Below, in pieces: positions 37,760 to 46,499 of a stretch of 64,000 nucleotides of DNA. The notes below the pieces were generated by a model that saw only the letters and a program-made list of their open reading frames with translations, was not told where the DNA came from and made no database searches. The position numbers and the translations under genes were made by a program. The stretch comes from Bacillaceae bacterium IKA-2 (GTDB lineage Bacteria; Bacillota; Bacilli; Bacillales; Anaerobacillaceae). Location: the NCBI GenBank assembly GCA_031761875.1, contig CP134492.1, positions 2,294,001 through 2,358,000 of the forward strand, read 5' to 3'. The first letter of the stretch is position 1. Every line of letters begins with the position of its first letter.

Positions 37760-38074
37760 ATGAGTGTTTCCGACAAACCACTAGTACGTAGTACAGTTAA
37801 TCGTTATTCAAATGCAGCTGTAGTAAAAAGGAGCCAAGCAAAAGGATTAAGACATAGCCATGCAAGCTACCTTATTAATCAGCACAATATAGACGTCTTA
37901 GTTATATCGATAGGATTAGGACATTCTAGTCCAGACATAACATTAAAACACTATGCTCATTTGTGGAGTCGAAATGATGAAGTTGTCGCTGATGCAATTA
38001 AAGGAGATATTGAAATCAATCTAGCAAGTAAATCTCTTATTGAATTTTATGGTAACCAGCATATTAGAAAATGA
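37760..38074 (+). pseudogene. C-terminal fragment of a tyrosine integrase
   Basis: The readable 104 residues contain the last catalytic part of a phage/ICE-type integrase: LRHSHASYLI (His-x-x-Arg region), LGHSSPDITLKHYAHLWSR with the second His and the nucleophile Tyr, and the tail IEFYGNQHIRK. The N-terminal domain, core-binding domain and first catalytic Arg are missing. It is a remnant of an integrated element. Confidence 0.85.
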
Positions 38075-38075
38075 A

Positions 38076-38114
38076 AAAACGTCCTAGGATAAATATATTC
38101 TAGGGCGTTTTTTG
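38076..38114 (+). terminator. rho-independent terminator
   Basis: AACGTCCTAG pairs with CTAGGGCGTT with one mismatch, followed by six T. Confidence 0.85.
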
Positions 38115-38132
38115 TGGAGTGGAGGAGTAGAA

Positions 38133-38351
38133 ATGGTGATGGTAGGAACTTCAAATGCAAGAAAGCAAAGGAATGCAGTAGTTATTACGATTCCAGCTAA
38201 ATTTGGAATCGAAGTAGGACAAAAATTTTATATTATTAAAGAAGATGATTCCCTCCGATTAATTCCTGAGACGGAAGATTTTTTTCAAAAAGCAAAAGAA
38301 TTAAGTATAGATCAAGATTTGAGTGAATTTAATGAAAAATATGTACCTTAA
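38133..38351 (+). CDS. AbrB/MazE-type antitoxin-like protein
   Basis: This 72-residue protein has the SpoVT/AbrB swapped-hairpin DNA-binding fold (NAVVITIPAKFGIEVGQKFYI) and an acidic, flexible C-terminus (LSIDQDLSEFNEKYVP) of the kind that blocks a toxin. ATG 38133 follows TGGAGGAG. A toxin gene would be expected directly downstream, but only a 43-codon frame is there. Confidence 0.75.
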   Translation: MVMVGTSNARKQRNAVVITIPAKFGIEVGQKFYIIKEDDSLRLIPETEDFFQKAKELSIDQDLSEFNEKYVP

Positions 38352-38463
38352 AAGAAGGCGGCAAACTGATGATAAACAAAAAGCAGTCATTACAGTTGAA
38401 TCGTATGACGAGGAATTAAATCGTTACAGTAAGTCAGAATATGTTATCATTAGTAGAAATTAG
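38332..38463 (+). CDS. 43-residue basic protein overlapping the antitoxin gene, possible toxin remnant
   Basis: The frame starts ATGAAAAATATG inside the antitoxin gene (+1 frame) and encodes MKNMYLKRRRQTDDKQKAV... to VIISRN. It occupies the position of a MazF-type toxin but lacks a complete toxin fold. It may be a truncated toxin or not translated. Confidence 0.35.
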   Translation: MKNMYLKRRRQTDDKQKAVITVESYDEELNRYSKSEYVIISRN

Positions 38464-38900
38464 TATAATAATTAACCAAACAATCATTAGCGTGTAAAAT
38501 TGTATACTCTAATAGTGTTAAGCCTTACTTACTTAGTAAAAGTTAATGTGAACGGGCTAAGAGGAAACAGTAGGGTAAATACAATCAATATTTACAAATT
38601 AAAGCAGATAGATGACTCTGATTCGACGCATGAGTTTATTGGCGAAATTTCAAACAAAGAATATTTAAAAATAGCTCAAGCAGTTTCTTTGAACTTTAAT
38701 TTTCCATTGTAGAAGAAGATCTTTTTTCATTTGAAAGTTTAAAAATTATATTAAGGATGTTTTGCTGACTCCCTCGAAAAGGTCTATTTAAGGTGTCCTA
38801 TCGTCTAATGTAGAATACCCTTAATGCGTAGATGTATAGTTTGAATAAACATTGATTAAAAAGAACTCGTTGACCAAAATTAAATAAGGGAGGATTTTGA
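38464..38900. other. intergenic region with one uncertain frame
   Basis: A 70-codon frame from TTG 38500 to 38712 includes NTINIYKLKQIDDSD and NKEYLKIAQAV, which looks protein-like, but it has no ribosome site. Nothing else is seen. Confidence 0.3.
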
Positions 38901-39037
38901 ATGGGGAATTTTAAAAGCATTATGGATAGTCTAGAAAAGAATAAAAATAAATTGGTTCTATGTCAAGAATTCGGACAAGTTAAATATAGAAATTTCCTAG
39001 TTGAATAATTTTTTCGAAACTACAAAACTTTAATGAT

Positions 39038-39886
39038 TTAACTTACGAAAGCGTTTTCGTAGTCATACGGTGACTTCATACCACAATATTCATGGATCCT
39101 GACGGTGTTGTAAAATGTTTCTATATACTCAAACACTAGTTCATGCGCGTGTTTAAGGTTTTTAATGACATAACGGTTAATCCATTCTCGTTTAATTAAG
39201 GCATGAAATGACTCTATACATGCATTGTCCCATGGATTCCCCTTGCGTGAATAGCTGCGGACAAAGTTTGCAGCTGGTGTAGCTTCAATATAGTTTTTAG
39301 ATACGTATTGGCATCCACGGTCACTGTGTATAACCACGGGTAGACTGATTTTACGGTTTTTCTTGGCTTTCTCAAGAGCTTTTAGTACATGTTCTGTGGA
39401 TAAACTATCCGATAGCTCCCAACCTATTATTTTTCTTGAATATAGATCCATGACACTAGTTAAGTAGACAAATCCAATTACTGTGTGAATATAAGTTATA
39501 TCTGTGACCCAAACGGCATTTGCTACTGGTGGTCTGAAGTCTCTATTTAAAATGTTTTTAAGCTTATTGTCGAAGTCAGGATCAATGGTTGTTCTCACAT
39601 ATGGGCGAACCCAGATGGCTTTTATTCCTTCTTCTCTCATGTAGTTACCCACGGTCTTCGTTGTTATCTCATGGCCTCTTGACTGAAGTATGGAAGCTAT
39701 TTTAGGTGCTCCATATATTTGATGAGATTCATTGTAAATCTTTATTATTTCCGTTTTTATGGCTTGTTTCCTTTTTTCTTGATTAGATATTGATCTCTTA
39801 GACCAGCTATAATATCCTGATGAAGAAACGTCTAAAAGTTTAAGCACACTGTTAACAGATATCTTGCGCTCCTTCGATAAGTCCAT
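39038..39886 (-). CDS. IS3-family transposase OrfB (DDE integrase)
   Basis: This 282-residue catalytic part has an HTH_21 region (IYGAPKIASIL) and an rve DDE core: Asp in WVTDITYI, Asp in HSDRGCQY and Glu in ACIESFHALIKREW. All three catalytic acids are present, so the element may still be active. Expressed as an OrfAB fusion by -1 frameshift, with a possible internal start at 39886. Confidence 0.92.
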   Translation of the reverse strand: MDLSKERKISVNSVLKLLDVSSSGYYSWSKRSISNQEKRKQAIKTEIIKIYNESHQIYGAPKIASILQSRGHEITTKTVGNYMREEGIKAIWVRPYVRTTIDPDFDNKLKNILNRDFRPPVANAVWVTDITYIHTVIGFVYLTSVMDLYSRKIIGWELSDSLSTEHVLKALEKAKKNRKISLPVVIHSDRGCQYVSKNYIEATPAANFVRSYSRKGNPWDNACIESFHALIKREWINRYVIKNLKHAHELVFEYIETFYNTVRIHEYCGMKSPYDYENAFVS

Positions 39887-39909
39887 TGTTTCTTTAAAAA
39901 TAGACTCTG

Positions 39910-40203
39910 TTAATTGTTCAGTATGCCGATAGCCTTTTTTAAGATTTCTAAGGCATCCTTTGAGTCCTTTAATTCTTTCTTTAGACGGGCAACTTCCTTC
40001 TCTGAATCTGAATTAAAATTACCTGATCCTCTGTGGTTAACTACACCATCATTTTCTTTTGCAGCTTTGACCCACTTGCTTAAAGTGGAGTGACCTATCT
40101 TCAAGTCCTTTGCGACTTGTTCAATGCTTTTATCAGATGAATAATAGTGATTAACAGCGTCTTGCTTAAACTCAGCACTATAACTTTTACCTCGATTCCC
40201 CAT
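39910..40203 (-). CDS. IS3-family transposase OrfA
   Basis: This 97-residue helix-turn-helix protein (YSAEFKQDAVNHYYSSDKS, LKIGHSTLSKWVKAA) ends in a leucine-rich coiled coil (VARLKKELKDSKDALEILKKA). Near its end an A6G slippery run (39934-39940 on the plus-strand complement) would let ribosomes shift -1 into the OrfB frame, which is open from there, producing the OrfAB transposase. ATG follows GGGGGGAAC. Confidence 0.9.
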   Translation of the reverse strand: MGNRGKSYSAEFKQDAVNHYYSSDKSIEQVAKDLKIGHSTLSKWVKAAKENDGVVNHRGSGNFNSDSEKEVARLKKELKDSKDALEILKKAIGILNN

Positions 40204-41239
40204 AAATAGTTCCCCCCTAGTTTAGTAATTTTATTCTATACTAATCTAGGAAATATCTCTATTTCGGTTGTCCTATTTTTATTCTAGCATCAAATTAGTT
40301 GAAAATACAAAAAGGCAAAAAGAAAAAATAGAGAAACGAAAAGAAGAGGATAAAAGAAAAAAAGAGGAAAAACGGAAAAAAGACAAACCTAAATTAATAA
40401 TAACAGGAATTTTACTTGTTGTATTATTTTTATTTTTAGGGGTTATGAGTTTCTTTGAAGATGATGAGAGTAAAGAAGTAGATACTAAAAATCAAACGGA
40501 AGAAAAGAGAGATACTGATAAGTTAGCTAAAGAAGAAGAGAGGGAAAAGCGAGAGGTTGATAAATTAGTTAAAGAAAAAGAAAGAGAAAACGAGGTAATA
40601 AAATCAATCTATGATGATGCCGTTGGTGAACTAGCTTATGACATATTTAAAGATTTGGACAAAGAAGGATTTGAAGCTGAGTTTATTCATGCAACATCCA
40701 GACAAGATTTTACCACAGTTGTTCAATTTGAAAGTGATTCTGAAGATGAGGAAACATACATTCCATGGGTAATTACAGAGCTGAATTCATTCGATTCAGA
40801 CGAGAAATATGCGTCGTTTTACATAAACACGGAAGAAAACATGGATGCTGACACAAAAAATCTTAAAAATGAAAAAAAACTAACAGATAAACTAAGTCCC
40901 TCATTTGCATGGGGAGCTGTAAGTATGTATGGTAAACACGAATTTCCATATGGTTTTAAGCTTAAAGTATCTAAGATGTTAGCAGAAGAAGCAATTGATG
41001 AAAAGACTTGGTTTCTTAAAACAAATTGTCACATTAAAAATAGCTCAGGGGTGTGGAATGAAAATGCTATATGTGAAGCAGAAGTTACAGGAACAAATGA
41101 AGCACCTAATGTAATTTCTTTTAATGTTTATAATCCTGGTAAACCATAGAAATCCCTTGATTTTAATTGGTTTTCGATAGTTTTATCATTACAATTTTCA
41201 CTGGTGTAGGCTTTTTTATAGCACCTGTTATCTTCTCAC

Positions 41240-41341
41240 CTACTGTTTTTGTAAAGCATAGCCATGAATGGTATTGATCGAGTAATTTTTTTCAACTTCA
41301 ATATACATTATATAATCATCAACCGCTGCTGTAAAATTCAT
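41240..41341 (-). pseudogene. N-terminal fragment of a tyrosine recombinase
   Basis: Thirty-three codons read MNFTAAVDDYIMYIEVEKNY then SINTIHGYALQKQ, the start of a SAM-like core-binding domain of XerC/D-type recombinases, after a well-placed GGAGG. It then stops. It faces the C-terminal integrase fragment at 37760-38074, but on the other strand, so the two are probably from different genes. Confidence 0.6.
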
Positions 41342-41965
<624 letters not shown>

Positions 41966-42297
41966 GGCATACCTTCGGACAAGATCTCGCTTTCTTCTCT
42001 GCACTCTGTCCGAACAAGGCATACCTTCGGACAAGATCTCACTTTCTTCTCTGCACTCTGTCCGAACAAGGCATACCTTCGGACAAGATCTCGCTTTCTC
42101 CTCTGCACTCTGTCCGAACAAGACATACCTTCGGACAAGATCTCGCTTTCTCCTCTGCACTCTGTCCGAACAAGGCATACCTTCGGACAAGATCTCGCTT
42201 TCTCCTCTGCACTCTGTCCGAACAAGGCATACCTTCGGACAAGATCTCGTTTTCTCCTCTGCACTCTGTCCGAACAAGACATACCTTCGGACAAGAT
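41966..42297. repeat. 52-bp tandem repeat array, 6.4 copies
   Basis: Units start at 41966, 42018, 42070, 42122, 42174, 42226 and 42278 (last one partial, 20 bp). Units differ at only one to three positions. Each contains TTCGGACA and its complement TGTCCGAA, so hairpins can form inside a unit and across unit borders (11-nt loop CAAGGCATACC). There are no unique spacers, so it is not CRISPR. The unit has no stop codon in any frame, so all six frames appear open; this is not evidence of coding. Confidence 0.95.
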
Positions 42298-42415
42298 TGA
42301 TCATCAAGGAGGTATGAAGTGGTAAATAGTCTGTCATTCATTGGTAGACATTTTGTAATTCAGCAGTAAGAACTATGTTAAGGATGGGACATTTCATTGG
42401 CTCTCACCCAATTGT

Positions 42416-43042
42416 TTATATTTTGCCGATATCTTCATTTCGACGTTCGATTCCCGGCATACCTGGAACCCAATTTGCTGGGACTCCTAAATTAGTTTGT
42501 CTACCGTATTGGATCCCCTGTAGTAACCGCATGATTTCGTACGTGTTTCTGCCGACCTCACGTGGGTAGATTAATTTTGATACGATAACTCCTTCGGGAT
42601 CAACAATCACTGTTGCTCTATAGGCTACACCAGAATCTTCATCAAACACCCTGTAAGCACGACTTATTTGATGATTCCGGTCGCTAATAAGAGGAAACTT
42701 CACCTGACTTGCAGTTGGAGAAATATCAACAAAGATTTTGTGAGCATAGACACTGTCAGTACTAATACCAAAAATTTCAGCATTTAATTGTTTTATTTGA
42801 GGATAATGAGCAGCAACTGCTGCTAACTCAGTTGGTCAAACAAAAGTGAAATCACTAGCATAAAAAAATAAAATCCTCCATTTCCCATGATAATCTTCAC
42901 TATTTAAAGTTTTGATTTCCCCATTCACATAGGCTTCAGCAGAAAAAGCAGGAGCTGAATCATCTCTGCTTGCACAAAATGGTAACGGATAATGGGTGAT
43001 TTGTTCGGTATTTAATTTCATTTGTTTTGTATGTTCTTCCAT
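42416..43042 (-). CDS. peroxiredoxin with in-frame UGA at the catalytic Cys; probable selenoprotein (PrxU-like)
   Basis: Read through one UGA, the frame encodes 208 residues of an AhpC/TSA peroxiredoxin. The UGA (42836-42838) is codon 69 and falls in DFTFV-U-PTELAA, where homologues have the peroxidatic Cys of FVCPTE. Frame and sequence quality are unbroken on both sides: SAPAFSAEAYVNGEIKTL and FFYASDFTFV before; GISTDSVYAHKIF, FPLISDRNHQISRAYRV, RATVIVDPEGVI and PANWVPGMPGIERR after. A SECIS-like hairpin begins right after the UGA. The usual resolving Cys of VCPANW is missing (LGVPANW); the only Cys left is near the N-terminus (LPFCASRDD). It would reduce peroxides using selenocysteine. A nonsense-mutated pseudogene is the alternative, but a single stop at exactly the catalytic codon argues against it. 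Confidence 0.82.
42798..42838 (-). promoter_or_regulatory. bacterial SECIS-like hairpin downstream of UGA
   Basis: Seventeen bases after the UGA comes a four-base loop AGTT, closed by six pairs (AGCAGC with GCTGCT). Below it TT and CATTATC form an internal bulge and TGAG pairs with CTCA. As I recall, bacterial SECIS elements need an apical loop with G in its first two bases about 16-37 nt after the UGA, with a bulged U below; this fits. Confidence 0.65.
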
Positions 43043-43447
43043 CCTAATCTAATCATCCTCTCTTATAATCTTTTTAGAAATATAATAAAGCATATTGACC
43101 TGTATGCTAGGTTATACTAATCAACATTAGTTTATAATCCATGAAACCATCCTTGATTAGATTGCTTAGGTTACCTATAAACCTCTCCCCTAGTCAATAT
43201 ATGGTATGTCGTTACCGAGAAATTGGTATATAGGTTTTTACCCAAATTTAGCAAATTGCGATTGGTTAAATTTAAATTTTTTGATAGTCCCTTATCCCTA
43301 TTTTGTGTAAATATGCTAAATTGTCACTTAAAAATTTAGCAAACGCATGCAACTCCTCTATATTAATAAAACAAGAACTACTGATTGAATAATAATTCCT
43401 TTAAAGGGAAAATTATAATTATAATCAATTTTTCGGAGGTAATGACT
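43043..43447. promoter_or_regulatory. divergent promoter region between the peroxiredoxin and DUF3231 genes
   Basis: AGCATA-N8-TATGCT at 43089-43108 is a palindrome placed where it could control the peroxiredoxin gene. TGCTAAATT / AATTTAGCA form an inverted repeat at 43314-43341, and AATTTAGCAAA also occurs at about 43246. No promoter could be fixed. Confidence 0.35.
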
Positions 43448-44230
43448 ATGTTAACCAATCACAAAATAGAATTAACATCGGCAGAAATTGGAAGTATTTG
43501 GACAAATTATATGAGTGATACTTCGGCAATTTGCACAATTGGAAGCTTCTTGGACCATGTTGAGGATACAGAAATTCGTGCCGTCTTAAAAATTGCAGAA
43601 CGGCTATCTAAATCACACGTTCAAAAACTAGAATCATTTTTCAACGAAGAACAACATCCTATTCCACATGGATTTACAGTAAAAAACGATATTAATAAAG
43701 AAGCACCGCGTTTATATACAGATGATTTTTTCCTTTTCTACATACAAAATTTAGGTAAAATGGGTATGGAATTTTATACAATGAGTTTATCTAGTTCAGC
43801 TCGTTTGGATACGTGTGAGTACTTTACTGAATGTATAAATGAATCGGCAAGACTGTTTAATAAAGCCACAGAAGCGATGTTAAAAAAAGGGACTTTTATA
43901 CGTGCTCCCTTTATCCCGGCCGCCAAAAATGTTGAGTATGTCCAAAAGCAAAGTTATTTAGCAGGATGGTTCGGTCAGCACAGACCTCTAAATGCGATTG
44001 AAATGTCGCAAATTTATGATAATCTAATAAAAAATCAGCTAGGCCGAACGTTGCTACTGGGTTTTTGTCAAGTCGCGACCTCCCAAAAAGTGCGTGATTA
44101 TATGATAAGGGGGAGAGATATTGCTGATAAGCATGTTGAAGTTTTTGGTTCATTGTTAAGTAAGGAATTCCTTCCTTCAGCTAGTTCCTGGGATACGCTT
44201 GTTTATGATACTCTAAAAGTGGCCCATTAA
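43448..44230 (+). pseudogene. DUF3231 protein, N-terminal part (gene split by insertion)
   Basis: This part encodes about 252 residues of a DUF3231 protein, a Bacillus-type family built of two similar ferritin-like helical repeats (ELTSAEIGSIWTNYM, then NAIEMSQIYDNLIKNQLGR). ATG 43448 is properly spaced from GGAGG. The true sequence ends near 44205 (SSWDTLV) where IS21 begins; the last few codons belong to the element. The missing C-terminus lies at 50085-50360. No function is established to my knowledge. Confidence 0.9.
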
Positions 44231-44313
44231 TAGAATAATATCAATTGAAAAACGGTCCAGTACTTTAACACTAATCTCTTACTGTTATGATGGCAGTAAA
44301 GGGGTGGGATGGA

Positions 44314-45111
44314 GTGATTGAGATAATGGACAAACATGCAATAATAAAACTAAAGCAGCAAGGTGTATCCAATAGAAAAGCTGCCAAGCTTTTAAACATC
44401 AATCGGAAAACAGTCGCAATCTATTGGAATGAGTACCAGAAGAACAATACTCTGTTGAATGCCTTAGACGTTAATAAAAAAGAAGTACAAGAAGTACAAG
44501 AAAAAATATGCGAGGCACCAAAGTATAATGCTCAAAATAGAAAGCCAAGAAAGTACACAGCAGAAATCGATACCAGATTAGACGAAATCCTAGAGAGTGA
44601 ATCTGAAAAGTGTAAAGAGTTAGGTCGACATAAACAACAGCTGACTAATTTGCAAATTCACCAAATGCTAGTCAATGAAAAGTTTGATATTGGATATACA
44701 ACTATTACAAATAAAATCAGAGAAAAAAGAAACAAACCTAAGGAATGCTTTATTAAACAATCATATGATTTAGGGCAAAGACTTGAATATGATTTTGGCG
44801 AAGTGAAGTTAGAAATAAACGGGGAGATCAATACCTATCATCTAGCTGTACTATCTTCACCAGCTGCTGATTTCAGATGGGCGTATTTATATAAGAATCA
44901 AAAGCAAGACGTCTTTATGGATTCTCATGTGCGTTTCTTCGATATGTTAGGTGGCGTTTATTCAGAGATTGTGTACGACAATATGAGAAATGTAGTATCA
45001 AAATTCATAGGTAAAACTGAAAAAGTCCTCAATGAGAATTTGCTAAAATTGTCACTCTACTACGGATTCGATATCAACGTCACTAATTGTTTCAGTGGAA
45101 ACGAGAAGGGT
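44314..45111 (+). pseudogene. istA: IstA transposase, N-terminal part
   Basis: This segment has the helix-turn-helix KLKQQGVSNRKAAKLLNINRKTV and the first two catalytic acids (EYDFGEV and YDNMRNVV) of an IS21 transposase. It ends in NCFSGNEKG, where the RIT element begins. GTG 44314 after AAAGGGGTGGG is the likely start; ATG 44326 is possible. Removing 45112-48611 joins it in frame to 48612-49292 and gives an uninterrupted protein of about 500 residues (GNEKG-HVEGSVKIIRNKAF). Confidence 0.9.
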
Positions 45112-45148
45112 AATGAAAAGTATATGATAATGTAAAGTAAGGCTGTTA
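45104..45148 (+). repeat. RIT left terminal inverted repeat (45 bp)
   Basis: A 45-bp sequence starting AGAAGGGTAATGAAAAG and ending GGCTGTTA is perfectly repeated in inverse at 48541-48585. It includes the motif AATGTAAAGTAA, which recurs inverted at about 45178-45190 and again at 48499-48510. Confidence 0.92.
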
Positions 45149-45251
45149 GATAACTATAAACAAAGTGATTCTAGTTGTTTTACTTTACATTTTCAATGGC
45201 TATATTTAATATAGGCGAGGTCGCCTACGTTAAATATAGGAGGTTATGATT

Positions 45252-46499
45252 ATGGAACAAAAATATCAAACATTTGAACAACTGTCCTCAGAAGTAGTTA
45301 AATCCCTTCGGGATATGTCCTATTCCGAATCAAGGATAAGCCAATATCGTTCCGCGTGGCAAAAACTGGCTACTTTTATGGAAAACAATCAGATTGAGTA
45401 TTATTCAGCGTCAGTAGGTGGAGCATTTATAGCTGACTTTATTGGTACTGGGAAATACGAGGAATTTAGCCATTGGGAAAAGAGCATAATCCGGTGTGTG
45501 GATGTTCTAACTGAATTTCAGTCTACAGGAACGTTCCAATACAGAAGGGCAAAGAAATCCTACCAATTTTATGGTTGCATCGGTAATCCTATGGTGGATT
45601 TCCTTAATCACCGAAAATCTTTGGGTATTACAGAAAATACGCTTGGTCATTACCGATTAAATCTTCATCGCTTTCTTAGTTTTTTTAATGAAGAAGGAGT
45701 CATGGAAACCGAAGCAATTAAAAAACAACACATTTTAGGATTTGTGAATCAGCTTGGTTTTTATACACCTGCAACGCGCCACAGCATGCTTACCACTTTA
45801 CGTGGGTTTATGAGATATCTACATGACAATGGGTATACAGGGATTGACTTTTCATACCTAATTCCAAAAGACAATTACAAGAAGCAATGTAAACTACCCA
45901 CGACATATACGAAAAATGAAGTTGAATCATTAATCAATACTGTTGACAGAAGTAGCCCAAAAGGGAAGCGTGATGCTGCTATGATACTATTGGCTGCACG
46001 ATTGGGATTGAGGGCTTCTGACATCTGTCTGTTGAAGTTTGAAAACATACACTGGGAAAAGAATACAATTACACTTGTTCAACAAAAGACTAAAAATAAG
46101 ATTGAGCATCCACTTTTAATAGAAATAGGAGAGGCTATTATCGATTATCTGAAGTATGGACGGCCTAAATCTGATCTTCCTTATGTCTTCCTACATGCAA
46201 TCCCGCCATATAACTGCCTAAATAGATCGACTTTGCATAGCATTGTTACTTTTTATCTCCGTCGTGCTGGCATTAAAAACATAACAGAAAAGAAACATGG
46301 TCCTCATGCTTTGAGGCACAGTCTTGCTGGGCAACTACTGGAACAAAAAATACCCATCCATGTTATATCAGAAGTGCTAGGTCACAAGAATACCGAAAGC
46401 ACAAAAACTTATTTACGAATAGACTTAACATCTTTGAGCCAATGCGCATTAGATGTTCCACTCTTAAAAACGCCATTTTATGCCAAGGAGGTGGAATGA
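45252..46499 (+). CDS. RIT tyrosine recombinase A
   Basis: This 415-residue recombinase has an extended N-terminal SAM-like region, then catalytic residues Arg (LGLRASD), Lys (QQKTKNK), His/Arg (HALRHSLAG), His (LGHKN) and Tyr (KTYLRI). All are present. ATG 45252 is spaced correctly from TAGGAGG. Its stop overlaps the start of the second recombinase gene, so the trio is one translational unit. Confidence 0.92.
   Translation: MEQKYQTFEQLSSEVVKSLRDMSYSESRISQYRSAWQKLATFMENNQIEYYSASVGGAFIADFIGTGKYEEFSHWEKSIIRCVDVLTEFQSTGTFQYRRAKKSYQFYGCIGNPMVDFLNHRKSLGITENTLGHYRLNLHRFLSFFNEEGVMETEAIKKQHILGFVNQLGFYTPATRHSMLTTLRGFMRYLHDNGYTGIDFSYLIPKDNYKKQCKLPTTYTKNEVESLINTVDRSSPKGKRDAAMILLAARLGLRASDICLLKFENIHWEKNTITLVQQKTKNKIEHPLLIEIGEAIIDYLKYGRPKSDLPYVFLHAIPPYNCLNRSTLHSIVTFYLRRAGIKNITEKKHGPHALRHSLAGQLLEQKIPIHVISEVLGHKNTESTKTYLRIDLTSLSQCALDVPLLKTPFYAKEVE

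Larger units (their letters stand above)
38973..40273 (-). mobile_element. IS3-family insertion sequence (about 1.3 kb)
   Basis: Two transposase frames on the minus strand are flanked by 28-bp imperfect terminal inverted repeats beginning GGACAA, at 38974-39001 and 40246-40273 (23 of 28 matching). No target duplication is obvious. Confidence 0.88.
38901..41149 (+). pseudogene. coiled-coil membrane protein gene interrupted by an IS3-family element
   Basis: The first 24 codons (38901-38972, after GGGAGG, starting MGNFKSIMDSLEKNKNKLVL) join in frame to 40274-41149 once the IS is removed. The rest encodes a highly charged Lys/Glu coiled coil, one transmembrane helix (LIITGILLVVLFLFLGVMSF), another charged linker and a 170-residue C-terminal domain ending NVYNPGKP, probably outside the cell. 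I do not recognise the family. As it stands the 5' part stops at 39006-39008 inside the IS end; the 3' part might be expressed from a start at 40268. Confidence 0.75.

Noticed and set aside
41966-42297. CRISPR array
   Set aside because: Units are contiguous and almost identical, with no unique spacers and no cas genes.
42416-43042. Plain pseudogene explanation for the interrupted peroxiredoxin
   Set aside because: Only one stop, exactly at the catalytic codon, with intact sequence after it and a fitting hairpin; kept as the alternative but considered less likely.
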